A program made the position numbers and the translations under genes. Of a stretch of 29,348 bases of DNA, positions 9,190 to 19,386 are shown in pieces (position 1 is the stretch's first letter; each line of letters begins with the position of its first letter). Under the pieces are notes generated by a model. It did no database searches. It was not told where the DNA came from and saw only the letters and a list, made by a program, of their open reading frames with translations. The stretch comes from Sperchopsis tessellata (lineage: Eukaryota > Arthropoda > Insecta > Coleoptera > Hydrophilidae), in NCBI GenBank assembly GCA_033557685.1, contig JAWQRN010000454.1, positions 1-29,348 of the forward strand, given 5' to 3'.

Positions 9190-9610
9190 TGAGAAGGCTG
9201 TATGACTTTGGTGGAAGGTTATTAAGTTTGTAGTTGATTCTTTCATACTACACTTTATAAAAAGCTTGGCTAACATCCAAGAAGACAGCAGCACAGACTT
9301 TTTTCTCATCTAAAGCCTTTTCAGTGCTAGTCCTTATACGGTGCACTTGATCAATGTTAGAGTGTTCGTCTCCCAATCCGAATTGGTTTGAGGGAATTAA
9401 TTGTTTTTTTTTTCTCAATAATAGTTTTAAGTTATTTCCAAAATAGTTTCTCGAATATATAAGATACAACTGGAAGAAGAAAAATGGGTCTGTAGGACGT
9501 CACTTCCTCTGGTGGCTTGCCGGGCTTGGGAAGAGCTATGATTTTGGTTATTTTCAGTGATTCGGGACATACTCGAGTCAAGATGTTGCTTATGAGATTG
9601 AAATTATAGA
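9190..9610 (-). mobile_element. Jockey-like LINE RT fragment, minus strand
   Basis: Reading down the minus strand from about 9610: ITKIIALPKPGKPPEEVTSY, then RPIFLLPVVSYIFEKLF (RT region 0/1). Next are a frameshift and an A-rich run, then LIPSNQFGLGDEHSNIDQVH and CAAVFLDVSQAFYKV (RT motif A, the family pattern being CxAxFLDVxQAFDxV). After that come YKLNNLPPKSYSLL (about 9235-9195) and a break. The order and spacing fit the first half of a Jockey-clade RT. The first catalytic Asp of motif A (FLDV) is kept, but AFDKV has become AFYKV. The longest open piece, about 73 codons, is 9248-9469. The rest of the element (endonuclease, palm YADD, 3' end) is missing. It is a fragment, not an active element. 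Confidence 0.88.
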
Positions 9611-10399
9611 TTTATTTTGAGTAGAAAACATACAACTAGTATGACAAGGCACATTATCGTGGTTCAGGCTATTGAATTTTTTGAAAATAAGATGGAGGAT
9701 GGAGAATGATTGCTTGAATACAATATTAGATAATTGTAGGTACGGAGAGCTGACATACTATGTGGTTTTATCTTGAATGACTGTGCAATTAAGTAATAAC
9801 GTGTTTAATGAATAACTGGAAGTGAGAAAAACTATAAATCCAATTATCTAAAATTCGAACATTATATCAAAAAGTATTTGATATAATAGCAATAATTATA
9901 AAATATCAGGCATAGTATATAAAAATAACCATTTAAATATTTACTAGTATTGATTTTTCTGTATGTGAGGAAAATATTATCAAGTCTACCGATCACTCAA
10001 GAATAATCTGACTTATTCAAGAGTAATTCTCCTGTTACACGTCTAAATTATTTTCTAAACAGATACAGCAAACTTTTATCCTGTCAGGTGAGACAAAGTA
10101 ATTGGGAAAGTCGAGCCAAAATCGATACTTTACATTTCTGTCGCAGACGCTTTTTATAGCACAATTTCTTACAAGACTAGCGGCTGTGCTTTCACAGAAT
10201 CCTTATTTTATGTCGGCCACTGCAACACAATACCCACACAAGATATCATTCCACTGATTCAATTTAAGGAAGGTGCTGTTTTCTAGATTGTTCGACGCGT
10301 CTGTTGTTCATTTATCAAGTCGTTAAATCTTCAGCACTTACACTTTGTGTGCACATACCAGTATCGCACAATTTGTCCTTTTGATTCTCAATTGTATAG
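9611..10399. other. Non-coding stretch, no gene seen
   Basis: There is no motif on either strand. The part at 10080-10390 is somewhat richer in G+C and follows the end of the RTE-like element on the minus strand, so it could contain that element's 3' untranslated region. I cannot show this. Confidence 0.45.
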
Positions 10400-11470
10400 C
10401 TACAAATATTTTTTTTGTTTGATAGCTGTAAGTTATTTTATATTATCATCATTATAATCAGCCTTGTGACTCTCAAACAAATTCTGAATTATCTGTCCCG
10501 CTTCAATTGGGTCTTCGTATTTGCCTTACGTTGTCTCGAGACTTCCACAAGGATCATTTATTTTACCATCAATAACCTGCCTGAACTGCGAAATATCCTG
10601 ATAATTTTTTTCTGCATCTTCACCATCTCTTGATCTTAGTTCGATTTTAAATCTTGTAACATTAATTCTCAAATTCATAATATACCTCTCAATACTTACT
10701 TGCCATATTTATAACGTCCAGGTCTTACTAGCGTACGTCAGCGTAGGCAAAACACATGATCGCGTTTCAAACACAAAGGCATCCGCGACTTAAATATGTT
10801 GCTTAGATATCCAGTTACACTCCATACAAATGTTGTTTTTCTCAGTATCTCCAAACGAAATGTCTCTCTTCATCATATGTGCTGGCCCAATTACATGTAA
10901 GATGCTACGACTTTGATGACTGCTATAACCAGTTCATTGAGTATCACTTTCTGTTTACTAAAATTTATCATTTCTAATTTCTACATCATTTTTATTGAAG
11001 TTATTTCATATTTTGTGCAACAGTTACAATATTATCGATGGATAAGATATTTAACATTCATCTTAATGCCCTTGTGTTCCAAATCTAATTCTCAGAATGT
11101 ATAACTGTAGAGCTGCGTAAAACAACTTCGGCGATATGGTCTCTCCGTGTTAACACATTTTTGGATATCAAACTTTTGTGATGTTTGGTTCCTTTGTTTG
11201 ACCCGTGCTTTAGCTTGTTCATAAATATTTTGACTGGGCGCTATTAATGTGAAATGAATACCAGTTTAGACCAGTTTAATTATAGATGTCTTGATGAAGT
11301 CTACGAAAGAATAGCATAGTTGCATCTATAAGACAATTTGCACACCGTGTGAATGACTGAATCAGTAGTTATATATCCCTTACAAAAGCCTTCCTGTTCT
11401 TTAGATACAAAAGAAACAAATTGATATGTAAAGCGATTCGTAATTATTTTCGTAAGTTTTTAATATGTTA
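10400..11470 (-). mobile_element. RTE-like LINE, RT to C-terminus, decayed
   Basis: On the minus strand the order of motifs is that of the RT used by RTE/BovB-type elements. LTKIITNRFTYQFVSFVSKE then QEGFCKGYITTDSVIHTVCK runs open at 11456-11334. After a frameshift comes VDFIKTSI (motif A, family FVDFxKAFDSI, at 11304-11285). Next are a degraded GVRQGDTISP region, LEHKGIKMN (about 11085-11055, family LDWExKGIxING), SVTGYLSNIFKSRMPLCLK (about 10830-10760), and a C-terminal tail to about 10400. Motif A lacks the FD of AFD, and the FADD box is unreadable, so it is dead. The endonuclease is missing or lost in the neighbouring element. The clade call rests on the LDWExKGI and GYLSNIFKSKxPLCLK-type blocks remembered from RTE proteins. 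Confidence 0.8.
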
Positions 11471-11599
11471 ATTTTTCAGGTATTCTTAATTCCATTTTTT
11501 TGTGGATTAGAATAATTAAAGGAGTATTCTAAGATGCTCGTATCTATTTTATTTCTATTCATGACAAATATAGCTTTACCAAAACTGTATATATCTCAT

Positions 11600-12470
11600 C
11601 TCTCGCCCTTTTTAATAGTTCATCCTTTCAGAACAGATGTTTATATGGTCGCGTTTATCTCGGTATAGTTCGTTTCTTGTTGCATACACTTTTAAAATAG
11701 TCCATACCAACTGCATTTATCTACTTCTCCTTAGGTTTATAGCTAGCGACTTTAGCCTCTTTCATACGGCCTTCGTCCTTTCTAATCATCCACACAGCGC
11801 ATTCACCCGTTTCTTATTCTCCAAACCAATTCTTCCAAATCTTGTAAACGTATGAAATCTTGTCCACCTGCTTAAATATTCTACCGTTTACTCTCACTGC
11901 ATATAAGTTTCTTACTATATCGCTCTCAAACACCAAAATTTTCGTTTTAACCTTGTTTACTGTTCAGCCTTTCTGTTGCTTGTGAAAACTCATCTAAAGT
12001 CAGCTGTAACTTATCCGCTTTTCTTTTAAATATCCCTTCAACTTCAGCGTAAAATATTAAATAACCAAGGAAACATCACACATCCTTGTCAAACGCCATG
12101 TTTTATTTCAAATCATTCACTAAAATGTATCCATTTATTTCAGTAGGCTCCATTCAACACCATACTCTCTCAAGACATTTCAAATAAACCGCATATTCAC
12201 ACAGTTATATGCTTTTTCTAGGTAAAAGTTTTATATTATTTGCAGCAATCTAAAACTTTGATCCAAATATCCTCTGCCAGATATAAAACTTCTTTGTACT
12301 TCCCAAAACTTATTCTTTGTAATGATGTACACTATACCAATCGCTACATTTCAAAACACTTTTACTGTAGCTCTCAATAGATTTATCGCTCTATAAATTT
12401 TGCAATACAATTTGTCACCTCTCATGTGTATAACAAAGACAGACATTAAACTATAATGTAAAATAAATGA
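11600..12470 (-). mobile_element. Second minus-strand LINE, GRGxxDQ-type RT
   Basis: On the minus strand RDKLYCKIYRAINLL and ATVKVF (about 12430-12370) correspond to RT region 1 (family GDCxNYRGIxLLSVVGKVF). SFISGRGYLDQSFRLLQII (about 12299-12238) corresponds to FRxGRGCVDQIFxLRQI, and LEKAYN (about 12223-12206) to motif A. VLREYGVEWSLLK follows. GCVMFPWLFNIL (about 12088-12053) is the RQGCVMSPWLFNIF block. VRVNGRIFKQVDKISYVYKI (about 11900-11840) is the thumb, and RKDEGRMKEAKVAS (about 11775-11735) the C-terminal region. Stops and frameshifts are scattered throughout. This is a different family from the RTE-like element just downstream on the same strand; I do not assign a clade. Confidence 0.8.
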
Positions 12471-13035
12471 TAGCTATGTGCGAACTGTCGGTCACTACAC
12501 ATTGAAATTGATATAAGGAGTTCCTAAAATACCACTATGTGCACATGGTTAACATTTTTTCGCATTATATGTTAATTCGTGTCTTAATTCTACAAATACC
12601 CAAATGCAAATTGACACCAGTTTGTATTATACTTTTAACAATGTGTGTTTTAAAATCTTGAAGTTGGTTGTATGTGAAGATTAAAATTAATAAATTAATA
12701 AATTATATACATTTCCTCTAAACCACAACTTGCATAGCCAAAAATACTACAGCTGTACCTACCAGCTCGCGAAGATACAGAACAACGGGAAGCTCTGAGT
12801 AGGAAAATTAATTTGCGACTTTTGCGTTAAAAAGGGGCTTAGTAAATTCGTAAGTGACTTTTTGTTAAAAAGTTAAATGTCTGCAACGCTATTGAGTTGT
12901 AAAAGCGGTGAAAGCGAAAACAAATTTTGCAGTTTCATTGTATGACCCTCCTCCTGCACGTAAAAATATCCAGTAAATTGTCAAATAATTTAGTGTTGTT
13001 AAAAAATATTAAGCTCAGCTAAGGAATCTCTGGGC
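12471..13035. other. Non-coding stretch, possibly LINE 5' remnant
   Basis: No readable motif. The sequence just before 13036 could be decayed endonuclease of the following plus-strand LINE, because its G+C content rises from about 12760. This cannot be demonstrated from the translation. Confidence 0.4.
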
Positions 13036-14049
13036 GAAAGAAGAATAAACACAAACGGGAAATATCAAAAGAAAACTCCGTGGTTCTGCTACGAGGTTAA
13101 AGAGAAATGTAAAGCAAAGAAGAAAGCACTACATGTCGAATAGGACACCACAGGCATGCAATATGTAGAAAAGAATAAAAAATAAAAGCACTGCGAACGA
13201 TTTTCGAAAGAAATGGAACACGATTAATATGGCCTGAAGAGGGAAATTTGGCGTTTCATAAGAAGACAAAGAACAGAATAGAACGAACTCCTAAAGTATG
13301 GTGGAACTGTAATAACGAATCAACTGACAACACTAATCAACAGAATTTCAAAACACAATCGAGTACCAAAATAATGTAAATAAATAAGCATACTAATCTT
13401 ACTGTTCAAGAAGAGTGATAGAAAGCAGCCGGAAAGTTATAGAGGAATAAATATGCTCAACACCACCTTAAAATTGACAACAAAAATCTTATCTGTAAAA
13501 ATAAACTAGAAAAAACCTTGACTGACGAACAACAAGGATTTCGCAGTGGAAGATCATGCACAGACGCGGTATTCGTAATAAGACAAATTTCTGGAAAAGC
13601 AATTAAATATAATAAACTAGCCTTCCAATGTTTCATCGACCTAAAAAAGTAATTCGATAGAGTGAGGCTGAAATACGTAATCTACCTTTGTATAAAAGAG
13701 AAACTCCCTTAGATATCATAAAAACAATTAAAAATATCTATAAGAAGAATATAATAGAAACCAGAATAGACCAACGACTAACAGACCCAATAAACATAGG
13801 AACGAGGAATTTAACAGGGAGACTCTTTAATCTCATTACTATTCAACTTAATATTGGATGAAGTAATAAAAAATGTTAACAAAGGAAGAAGATACATAAT
13901 GGGAAACAAAGAGATGAAAGTATTATGTTATGCGGACGAAGCAGTGCTAATAGCTCAAGACGAAAACAACTTACAAATATTAGTTCATAGATTTAACACA
14001 ACGTAAAAAAAATCAATATGATCATCTCAACCGAAAAACAAATTCACTA

Positions 14050-14379
14050 GTGATTAATAGGGAACCTATAAGATGTAAATTGGAAATTGATGGTGTAAGC
14101 AAAGAAAATGTTATGGAAATGAAATATCTAGGTATAATATTATCAAATTACCGAGATGTTGAAAAACAAGTGAACGGCCAAGTGCAGAAGGTTAATATGA
14201 TTGCAGGATGCCTGAACAACACAATATGGAGAAACAAAAACATAAAAGTGGAAACAAAATCAAGGATATACAAAGCCACGATAAGACCAATATTGACATA
14301 TACAGCCGAGAAAATACCGGATACATCTAAAACACAAACTATTAGAAACAGCAGAGATGAGAATATTGAGAAGAATTAA
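14050..14379 (+). pseudogene. Open thumb-region piece of the LINE ORF
   Basis: About 110 codons of the preceding element's ORF remain open here, from after the palm box to just past TYTAEKIPDTSKTQT. The characteristic blocks are MEMKYLGIILSNYRDVEKQV and GCLNNTIWRNKNIKVETKSR. The nominal first codon (GTG/ATG-type internal start) has no biological meaning, since the true ORF began more than 1 kb upstream. After a frameshift the protein continues in another frame (MRILRRINGNTLSDRIRS), and then at 14497-14685. Confidence 0.85.
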
Positions 14380-14639
14380 TGGAAATACTTTAAGTGATCG
14401 AATAAGGAGTGATGAAATAAGGGGAGGTACAGCGTCGAAAACTTAAATGAATGGACACTGAATAGGAAAGGGGAATGGAATAGTCTCATAGATAGAATGA
14501 CAGACGACAGAGTGGTTAAGATAGCCAGGAATAAATCACCGGTAGTTAAAAGAAGTATAGGTAGACCACGTTTACGTTGGAGCGACAACCTGGCATATAG
14601 GCTTAACCAAAGGAACAGGCAGAACTTCCTAAGAAAAGA

Positions 14640-14654
14640 GAAGAAGAAGAAGAA
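14640..14654 (+). repeat. (GAA)n tract at the LINE 3' end
   Basis: Five GAA/AAG units follow the ORF's RNRQNFLRKE end and are read as Lys in this frame. Relatives of this LINE family typically end in such a microsatellite, so I place the element's 3' end here. Confidence 0.7.
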
Positions 14655-14685
14655 TATGAAAATATTTGGTGCAAGAGTTATTTAA

Positions 14686-15346
14686 AATGTGTTACAAAAT
14701 TAAGAAATATGTGCTTACTAGAAGAACTAACGTGGATATTATTTACTTCATGTACTACATAAGTGGCTTTAGTTGAGAAAACTTTAATTGCAGACGGTAT
14801 ACGTTTTGCTAGTTTTTAAAACAATTATTTATTTCAAGAAATTTTGCCATAAAAGCCTGCATTTACTACTTGTTTCTATTGATGTATCGTTGTAGAATTT
14901 CTCATGCCCTTCCGACGTGTTGCTCCATAAACCACTTTCGTAAAGTCTCGTTGATGTACAATCAGTATCTAGCAATTTATTTCTTAATTTTGGAGCGTTA
15001 ATTGTTAAAAAGAAGAATACTGCAATAAATACATACACTTAAAGTGTATCACGTTGTTTGTTCAAATTTATCCCGCGTCGACTGTTCAAATTTTATATCA
15101 CTTTATTTAATTGCAGATTCCGCTTCCGGGAAATTTATTACCACATTAATTTCCAGTAGAACATTAATGCTGTACCGCGGTAATTTGCAATTAAGAACGA
15201 TTAGGTCGCTGATATTTAATATTCGAGTTTCGTACCACAGTCCAATTTATACAAGGGAATATATTTTTTGTTAGTTTCTATGATTGAAATTCTCAAGTAG
15301 TCTTGAATTGCTATTGTTTTTGTAATTCACAACAGTAGCTATTAAA
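14686..15346. other. Non-coding stretch with short unexplained frames
   Basis: A 76-codon TTG-started frame (15044-15274) precedes the 94-codon frame described next. Neither has a known motif. Nothing else is visible. Confidence 0.4.
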
Positions 15347-15631
15347 ATGAATGAATGGGGTCCAATTAATAGACACTTTACCCAGATACTCGATTATATC
15401 GAATTTTGTCAAGACTTAAAATTGAAACTTTTTTCGGCGTCAGATAATATATTTGTGTATTTATACTTTATATTTAAGCATTTAGAAGAAAGCCATTTAT
15501 TTTGTAATTCACCCACCAATCTGAATGAGTTCCTTTGTATTTACTTCGATGCACCTATTCATGAAATTGATTTGATGATATATCCAGTTTATACGAAAAT
15601 TTTAACTACTGAGTCCCGATCTACGATTTAA
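15347..15631 (+). CDS. Unrecognised 94-codon open frame, possibly spurious
   Basis: The frame starts at an ATG with an A-rich, Kozak-compatible context (AAA before ATG) and ends in TAA. The product begins MNEWGPINRHFTQILDYIEF and ends KILTTESRST plus one residue. It has balanced charged and hydrophobic residues, no low-complexity runs, no obvious signal peptide or membrane segment, and no Cys or His metal-binding pattern. It does not match any LINE, PLE or transposase block I know. It could be an orphan exon, a remnant of an unrecognised mobile element or integrated virus, or a chance opening. In AT-rich DNA a chance frame of this length is uncommon but not rare over 29 kb. No intron signals, promoter or poly(A) site could be tied to it. 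Confidence 0.2.
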   Translation: MNEWGPINRHFTQILDYIEFCQDLKLKLFSASDNIFVYLYFIFKHLEESHLFCNSPTNLNEFLCIYFDAPIHEIDLMIYPVYTKILTTESRSTI

Positions 15632-16339
15632 CTACAACTCTTAATGATATTAATCATAAATGCCTGACCCGTCTACATCGCACAATATTACCCTAAGCTA
15701 TTTTGGGTTAAGGCCATCAGATTCCTAACTTTCTATTGGGATATCCTGTCCATTAGTAGTGTTGACTGTGGCATCTCTTTTATGTTCAATGTAACGATAT
15801 AATTATACTTAACGAATAAAAATAAATCAACTTATAGTCCCATATCCAAAGATAGCATGTAGCAAGAGTTTCCAATAATTAATTTCTAGATTTTCGAATA
15901 GCTGATTAATAGTTAGCTGAGGTTAGTGTATCTTCATTAAGTAATATTAGTCTTCCAGACTTTTTTAATTTTATTTACGTGACCAACACATTTAAAACAT
16001 CTCCATTTTTTACTTATAATATAATTAACTTCGCTATCTACACGGAACACCATTTGTCACTCTGGCAGATATTATTTTCAAAGTATACGCCAACAAAATT
16101 AAATTTTCTATGATATTCCTGCATGTTCCTCATCTGTATCCCTATGATTCATAAACTGTCGAATAGAATTTCGAATAAAATTATTTCTCGGGTGTATAAC
16201 AGTTTTTACCAGAGGCTGTCGACGTTTTCTGATTAGGGGAAAGTATTTGTAGGAGGGACATAATACTGTGGATCCCGTGTATTGTAGGTAAATGAAGACT
16301 ATCTGCACATAAAATAACCCAATTTCAGTTTAAACACTG
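15632..16339. other. Non-coding stretch, no gene supported
   Basis: A 66-codon minus frame at 16108-16308 has no recognisable motif. The region precedes a LINE-like 3' end at 16340-16435, so part of it may be that element's body decayed beyond recognition. Confidence 0.4.
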
Positions 16340-16435
16340 GATGCGGCAAAATTCCCAGATGATAGAGCCTAGTTCCTGGCGTCTGTGATTGGCTATAGCA
16401 GCAAAATAGGCCAATATTAAATAAACAAACAAACA
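16340..16435 (+). mobile_element. LINE 3' end with (CAAA)n tail
   Basis: A G+C-richer segment (CTAGTTCCTGGCGTCTGTGA at 16369-16388), then GGCTATAGCAGC and GGCCAATATTAAATAAAC, ends in CAAACAAACAA. This layout is the usual 3' UTR and tail of Jockey/I-like LINEs in arthropods. No coding motif could be read upstream, so family membership is only inferred from the tail. Confidence 0.5.
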
Positions 16436-17680
16436 ACAACGACAGTTTTTATTTTAGTCCACCCACCTTGGTGACAATCGAATTTTGAATAACATCACAA
16501 TTTTCATTCTCGTCTTGTTTCTTCTCTCTCCCAAACCTGTCTCTCTCATAGTATTCGTATCTTTCATCTTTGTTTTATCAGGTAGTTAACTCTTATACTG
16601 CGCATCCATGTGGTTTAAAACCAACTGCAAGTTTGAATAACGTTTTAATGTAATTTCTAAAGCTGGTGTATAAACGCAAACACATAATCATTCAGTCATG
16701 TGTATCTATTTTTCTATACTTCATGGTTCGGCAATCTGTATGTCTAACTTAGGAAAGTATTTGTGTAAAAAAATAGTTCTATTTTTTAGCTAAGCAAGGT
16801 TTTCCATTCACATGTGTAACATAAATACTAGATTAAATATTATATTGAACAAAACCTTGATAACAATTATCCACATTTTTCTATTAATAACAAAACTTAC
16901 ACAGGCCAGTGTTATCAGAGAAAATGTATCAAAAAAGTAAATTTACAAGAAAAAAGTATATTCTGGAATATTGATTCTGGAACATACGATATTTAGTGCA
17001 TTTATTTATATTTTATCTAATAGACTTCCACGGTTCGTATCTGTATGAATGTTGTTTCATGAAACCATCCATATGTCTTAAAAAGTGCCGCCCTCTACTA
17101 CATGGGATATTTTAAGCAACAGATGTTACTCCAACGATTGGAAAAAAAAAAATTGGAGGCGATTTTGTTTATTAAATTCCTGAAAAAAAAACTGTAGAAA
17201 AACTGATGCTGTTACCTAAAGAGTATTTTTGACAGTGATATGTGGATACCTGAAATGTTTTATTAACCGTTTAACAACTGAAAAATAATAAGCATTGTAT
17301 TTAAGTGTATCTAAGACTGTACGCAACTTCTGAAAATGTAGAGTTGTGTACATGTAAGATTGTATTTAATGCTATGCTACCATTAAGTGGGAAACATATA
17401 CATATATTATTTTACAAAATATAACCTATTTAGAAATACATACTTAAACCACGTGCTGCCTAAGCAGCTCAGATATAAGGAATTTGAGAAGATTGCTTTG
17501 TTTATTACGTGAGTTAAAATAAGCAGTGTAGTACTTTTTACTTATAAAAGAATGTATAGGTAATCCAATCTACATTACCGAAAGTCCGTACAGGGCTGAC
17601 AATAAGACAGAAAAATTGAAAAATTAGGCACTTCAACATTTCAGATGAATTATATATATATATACATACATATTACAATG
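16436..17680. other. Non-coding stretch with one dispersed inverted repeat arm
   Basis: No gene or RNA motif. The segment 17019-17070 is the reverse complement of 22785-22832 (see the hairpin entry there). It also contains the 12-bp palindrome GTTTCATGAAAC at 17053-17064. A short TA run lies at 17651-17664. Confidence 0.5.
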
Positions 17681-17800
17681 ACGATTTAGGCATATACATG
17701 GTTCTCAGAAAAAAACAAATGGTTGCGGTGGAGATTTTCAGACATGTTTTCCCCAATTATTATCGGGGAGGATTTCTGCTAAATAGGAATTCATGCATTA
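17681..17800 (+). repeat. Dispersed direct repeat, copy 1
   Basis: This segment begins ACGATTTAGGCATA and shares its core CAGACATGTTTTCCCCAATT (17739-17758) and its end ATTCATGCATTA with 19387-19502, in the same order and on the same strand. Identity is high in the core and patchy between blocks. The pair bounds a block of about 1.8 kb. They could be the ends of one element or two copies of one repeat. Confidence 0.75.
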
Positions 17801-18260
17801 ATAGAATATCTCCTAATTGGATATGCTTCTAATATAATTAAATAAGCCCTGCCAATAGTTCCATGAGCACATTTCTTTTTGTCATATCGTGTTACTGAAA
17901 TACTCACTGTATTAAAGGTATAAGGTTTTATGGGGTTCCTAGAATTTATAAAAATGATTGAATTGTAAAGATGTATAGCATATATGCTAATGTTTTATCT
18001 GTAGGCTAGTGTTTGTTTGTGAGTCTCAAGAGTTTATTTAATACTGAATATTTAACAGAATCTTTTAACTCCAGTTCTTGTTTTTGAATGTTTATTACTA
18101 ATTATTAGCTTCTATGCTATTTTGAGACTTCAGATGTGGAGTTTTTGCGCAAAATGAATTACTTATGACTTTACAGCAAAATTAATTTTTGGTCATTTAG
18201 TTGCAGAAATTCAAATGAGCCATTTAGAAAAAAATAACATTTCTATGCAGTAACACTGAC

Positions 18261-18605
18261 ATGAAATTCATAAGATTAATATATAGATATCAGAATGCTG
18301 ATGTTTCCATTACTTTTGGAAATTCTAGTGACTCAAGTAGCTCTCACTGCCATCTATCACAGGCAAAAATTAATTCTAAAATGCTAGAATACCTGTCGAT
18401 TGAAGTTTCTAAAACTTCCTATCATCATAAAAATATATTTTTGTTCCATTACTTTTTGATACCCTTTCAGGTGAAATTTATAAGATTTTGGTCTAGATGT
18501 CAGTATATCAGGGGGGTTCGTGTAGCTCTCAATGTCCTATATCCCAGGATGTAATCAATTCTTGAATTATAGGATAGCAGTCAATTGAAGTTTCTATATC
18601 TTGCT
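18261..18605 (+). repeat. Diverged tandem duplication, unit about 185-210 bp
   Basis: GAAATTCATAAGAT (18263) returns as GAAATTTATAAGAT (18473). TAGCTCTCACTGCC (18338) returns as TAGCTCTCAATGTC (18523), and TCGATTGAAGTTTCT (18396) as TCAATTGAAGTTTCT (18581). The offset is 210 bp at the left end and 185 bp for the other two landmarks, so the units differ by an indel of about 25 bp. A 97-codon frame (18261-18554) spans most of both units, which explains its KFIR repeat. I do not consider it a gene. Confidence 0.8.
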
Positions 18606-18787
18606 ATTGTCCAAAATACTAACAATAATGTCTATTTCGCAGTTTATCGATAAAATATTTATATTGATCATATTATTTATTTCAGCTTCAATTTCACCTT
18701 AAATCTGCTTTTTAAATCTATGTGATAAATAATATTTTATGTCTCTATCGGGGAATTAGAAAACATAAAAATAAAACGCGCACAAAC

Positions 18788-18827
18788 CGTTGAAATGCTT
18801 CCGGACTTTATTCAATCATCAGTAACG
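18788..18827 (-). ncRNA. Hammerhead-ribozyme-like core, second copy
   Basis: On the minus strand the order is CGTT (827-824), A, CTGATGA (822-816), TTGAATAAAGTCCG, GAAG (from 18801), CATTTC and then AACG (791-788). CGTT pairs with AACG as stem I around an intact CTGATGA box and a GAA box with G12, A13 and A14 kept. The 5' strand of stem II that should pair with GTCC appears deleted (about four bases), and A15.1 is G. The loop GAATAAA and the flanking order resemble hammerheads reported in Penelope-like elements. Inactive as it stands. The fold is read by eye. Confidence 0.38.
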
Positions 18828-19386
18828 TAGAAACTGGCATTTTATTGGATATAAATATAATGAAAGTAGACGACGACTTTACATTAAGCATAAATATGTG
18901 TAAATCACATCAATTATACCAACTAATAAAAATTATAAATAAATTTGCTACTAACAGAAGTGGTATGAAAATGTATGAAAGGGAAAATTAGTAAATTAAA
19001 TAAATAAATAATTAACAAGTGTATGGCAAAAGGGCAATTGGAAATTTGGTTCATAATTAAACTCATCATCGCCTGAGGAAGTTACAAAACCTAAAATTAT
19101 TAAAAGCCACAGACGTTAGGGATTAATAAGACAAAATTGCCCAATGTTACCCAAACAGATGTTCATACATGAATGTATAGGTGCTGTGTGAAGTGAATAT
19201 TAACTTTCGAAAAAAAATATTGGTCTAAATACTTTCACCAAATATCTAGGCGAGTTGGGCATGTCAGAACTAATAGTAGGATATAATAGATTGAAAAACT
19301 GGTACTACAGCATAGTCTTATGAGAGTGTGTGTTATTGGAAGTGAATTTAGTATATAGTAAGTAAGATTTCTGTCATTTCTGAAAA

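Larger units (their letters stand above)
13036..14685 (+). mobile_element. Insect-type LINE, RT domain, decayed
   Basis: This is a long plus-strand remnant of an endonuclease/RT polyprotein of a family common in insect genomes. In order: KTPWFCYEVKEKCKAKKKA (about 13072-13128); FSKEMEHD then EIWRFIRRQRTE; an internal deletion; YRGINMLNTTLKLTTKIL (about 13439-13490); TDEQQGFRSGRSCTDAVFVI (13521-13580); motif A FIDLKK-stop-FDRV (about 13632-13664); a frameshifted GIRQGDSLSPLLFNL region; LCYADEAVLIA (about 13923-13955); KYLGIILSNYRDVEKQVN; GCLNNTIWRNKNIKVETKSR; IYKATIRPILTYTAE; and a C-terminal KIARNKSPVVKRSIGRPRLR (about 14518-14577). The palm box is YADE instead of YADD, and motif A holds a stop, so the RT is inactive. 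The reading frame runs straight into a (GAA)n tail. Clade not assigned. Confidence 0.9.

Noticed and set aside
14376..14588. 70-codon minus frame
   Set aside because: Antisense shadow of the C-terminal part of the plus-strand LINE.
15105..15120. Splice acceptor (TTTAATTGCAG) before the 15044-15631 frames
   Set aside because: No donor or coding continuity could be matched. Such sequences are frequent by chance in AT-rich DNA.
16108..16308. 66-codon minus frame as an RT fragment
   Set aside because: MCADS-like text near its start recalls YADD, but no neighbouring RT motif is present in any frame.
18261..18554. 97-codon frame as a possible gene
   Set aside because: It spans most of two diverged copies of a tandem repeat, and its internal similarity is explained by that duplication.
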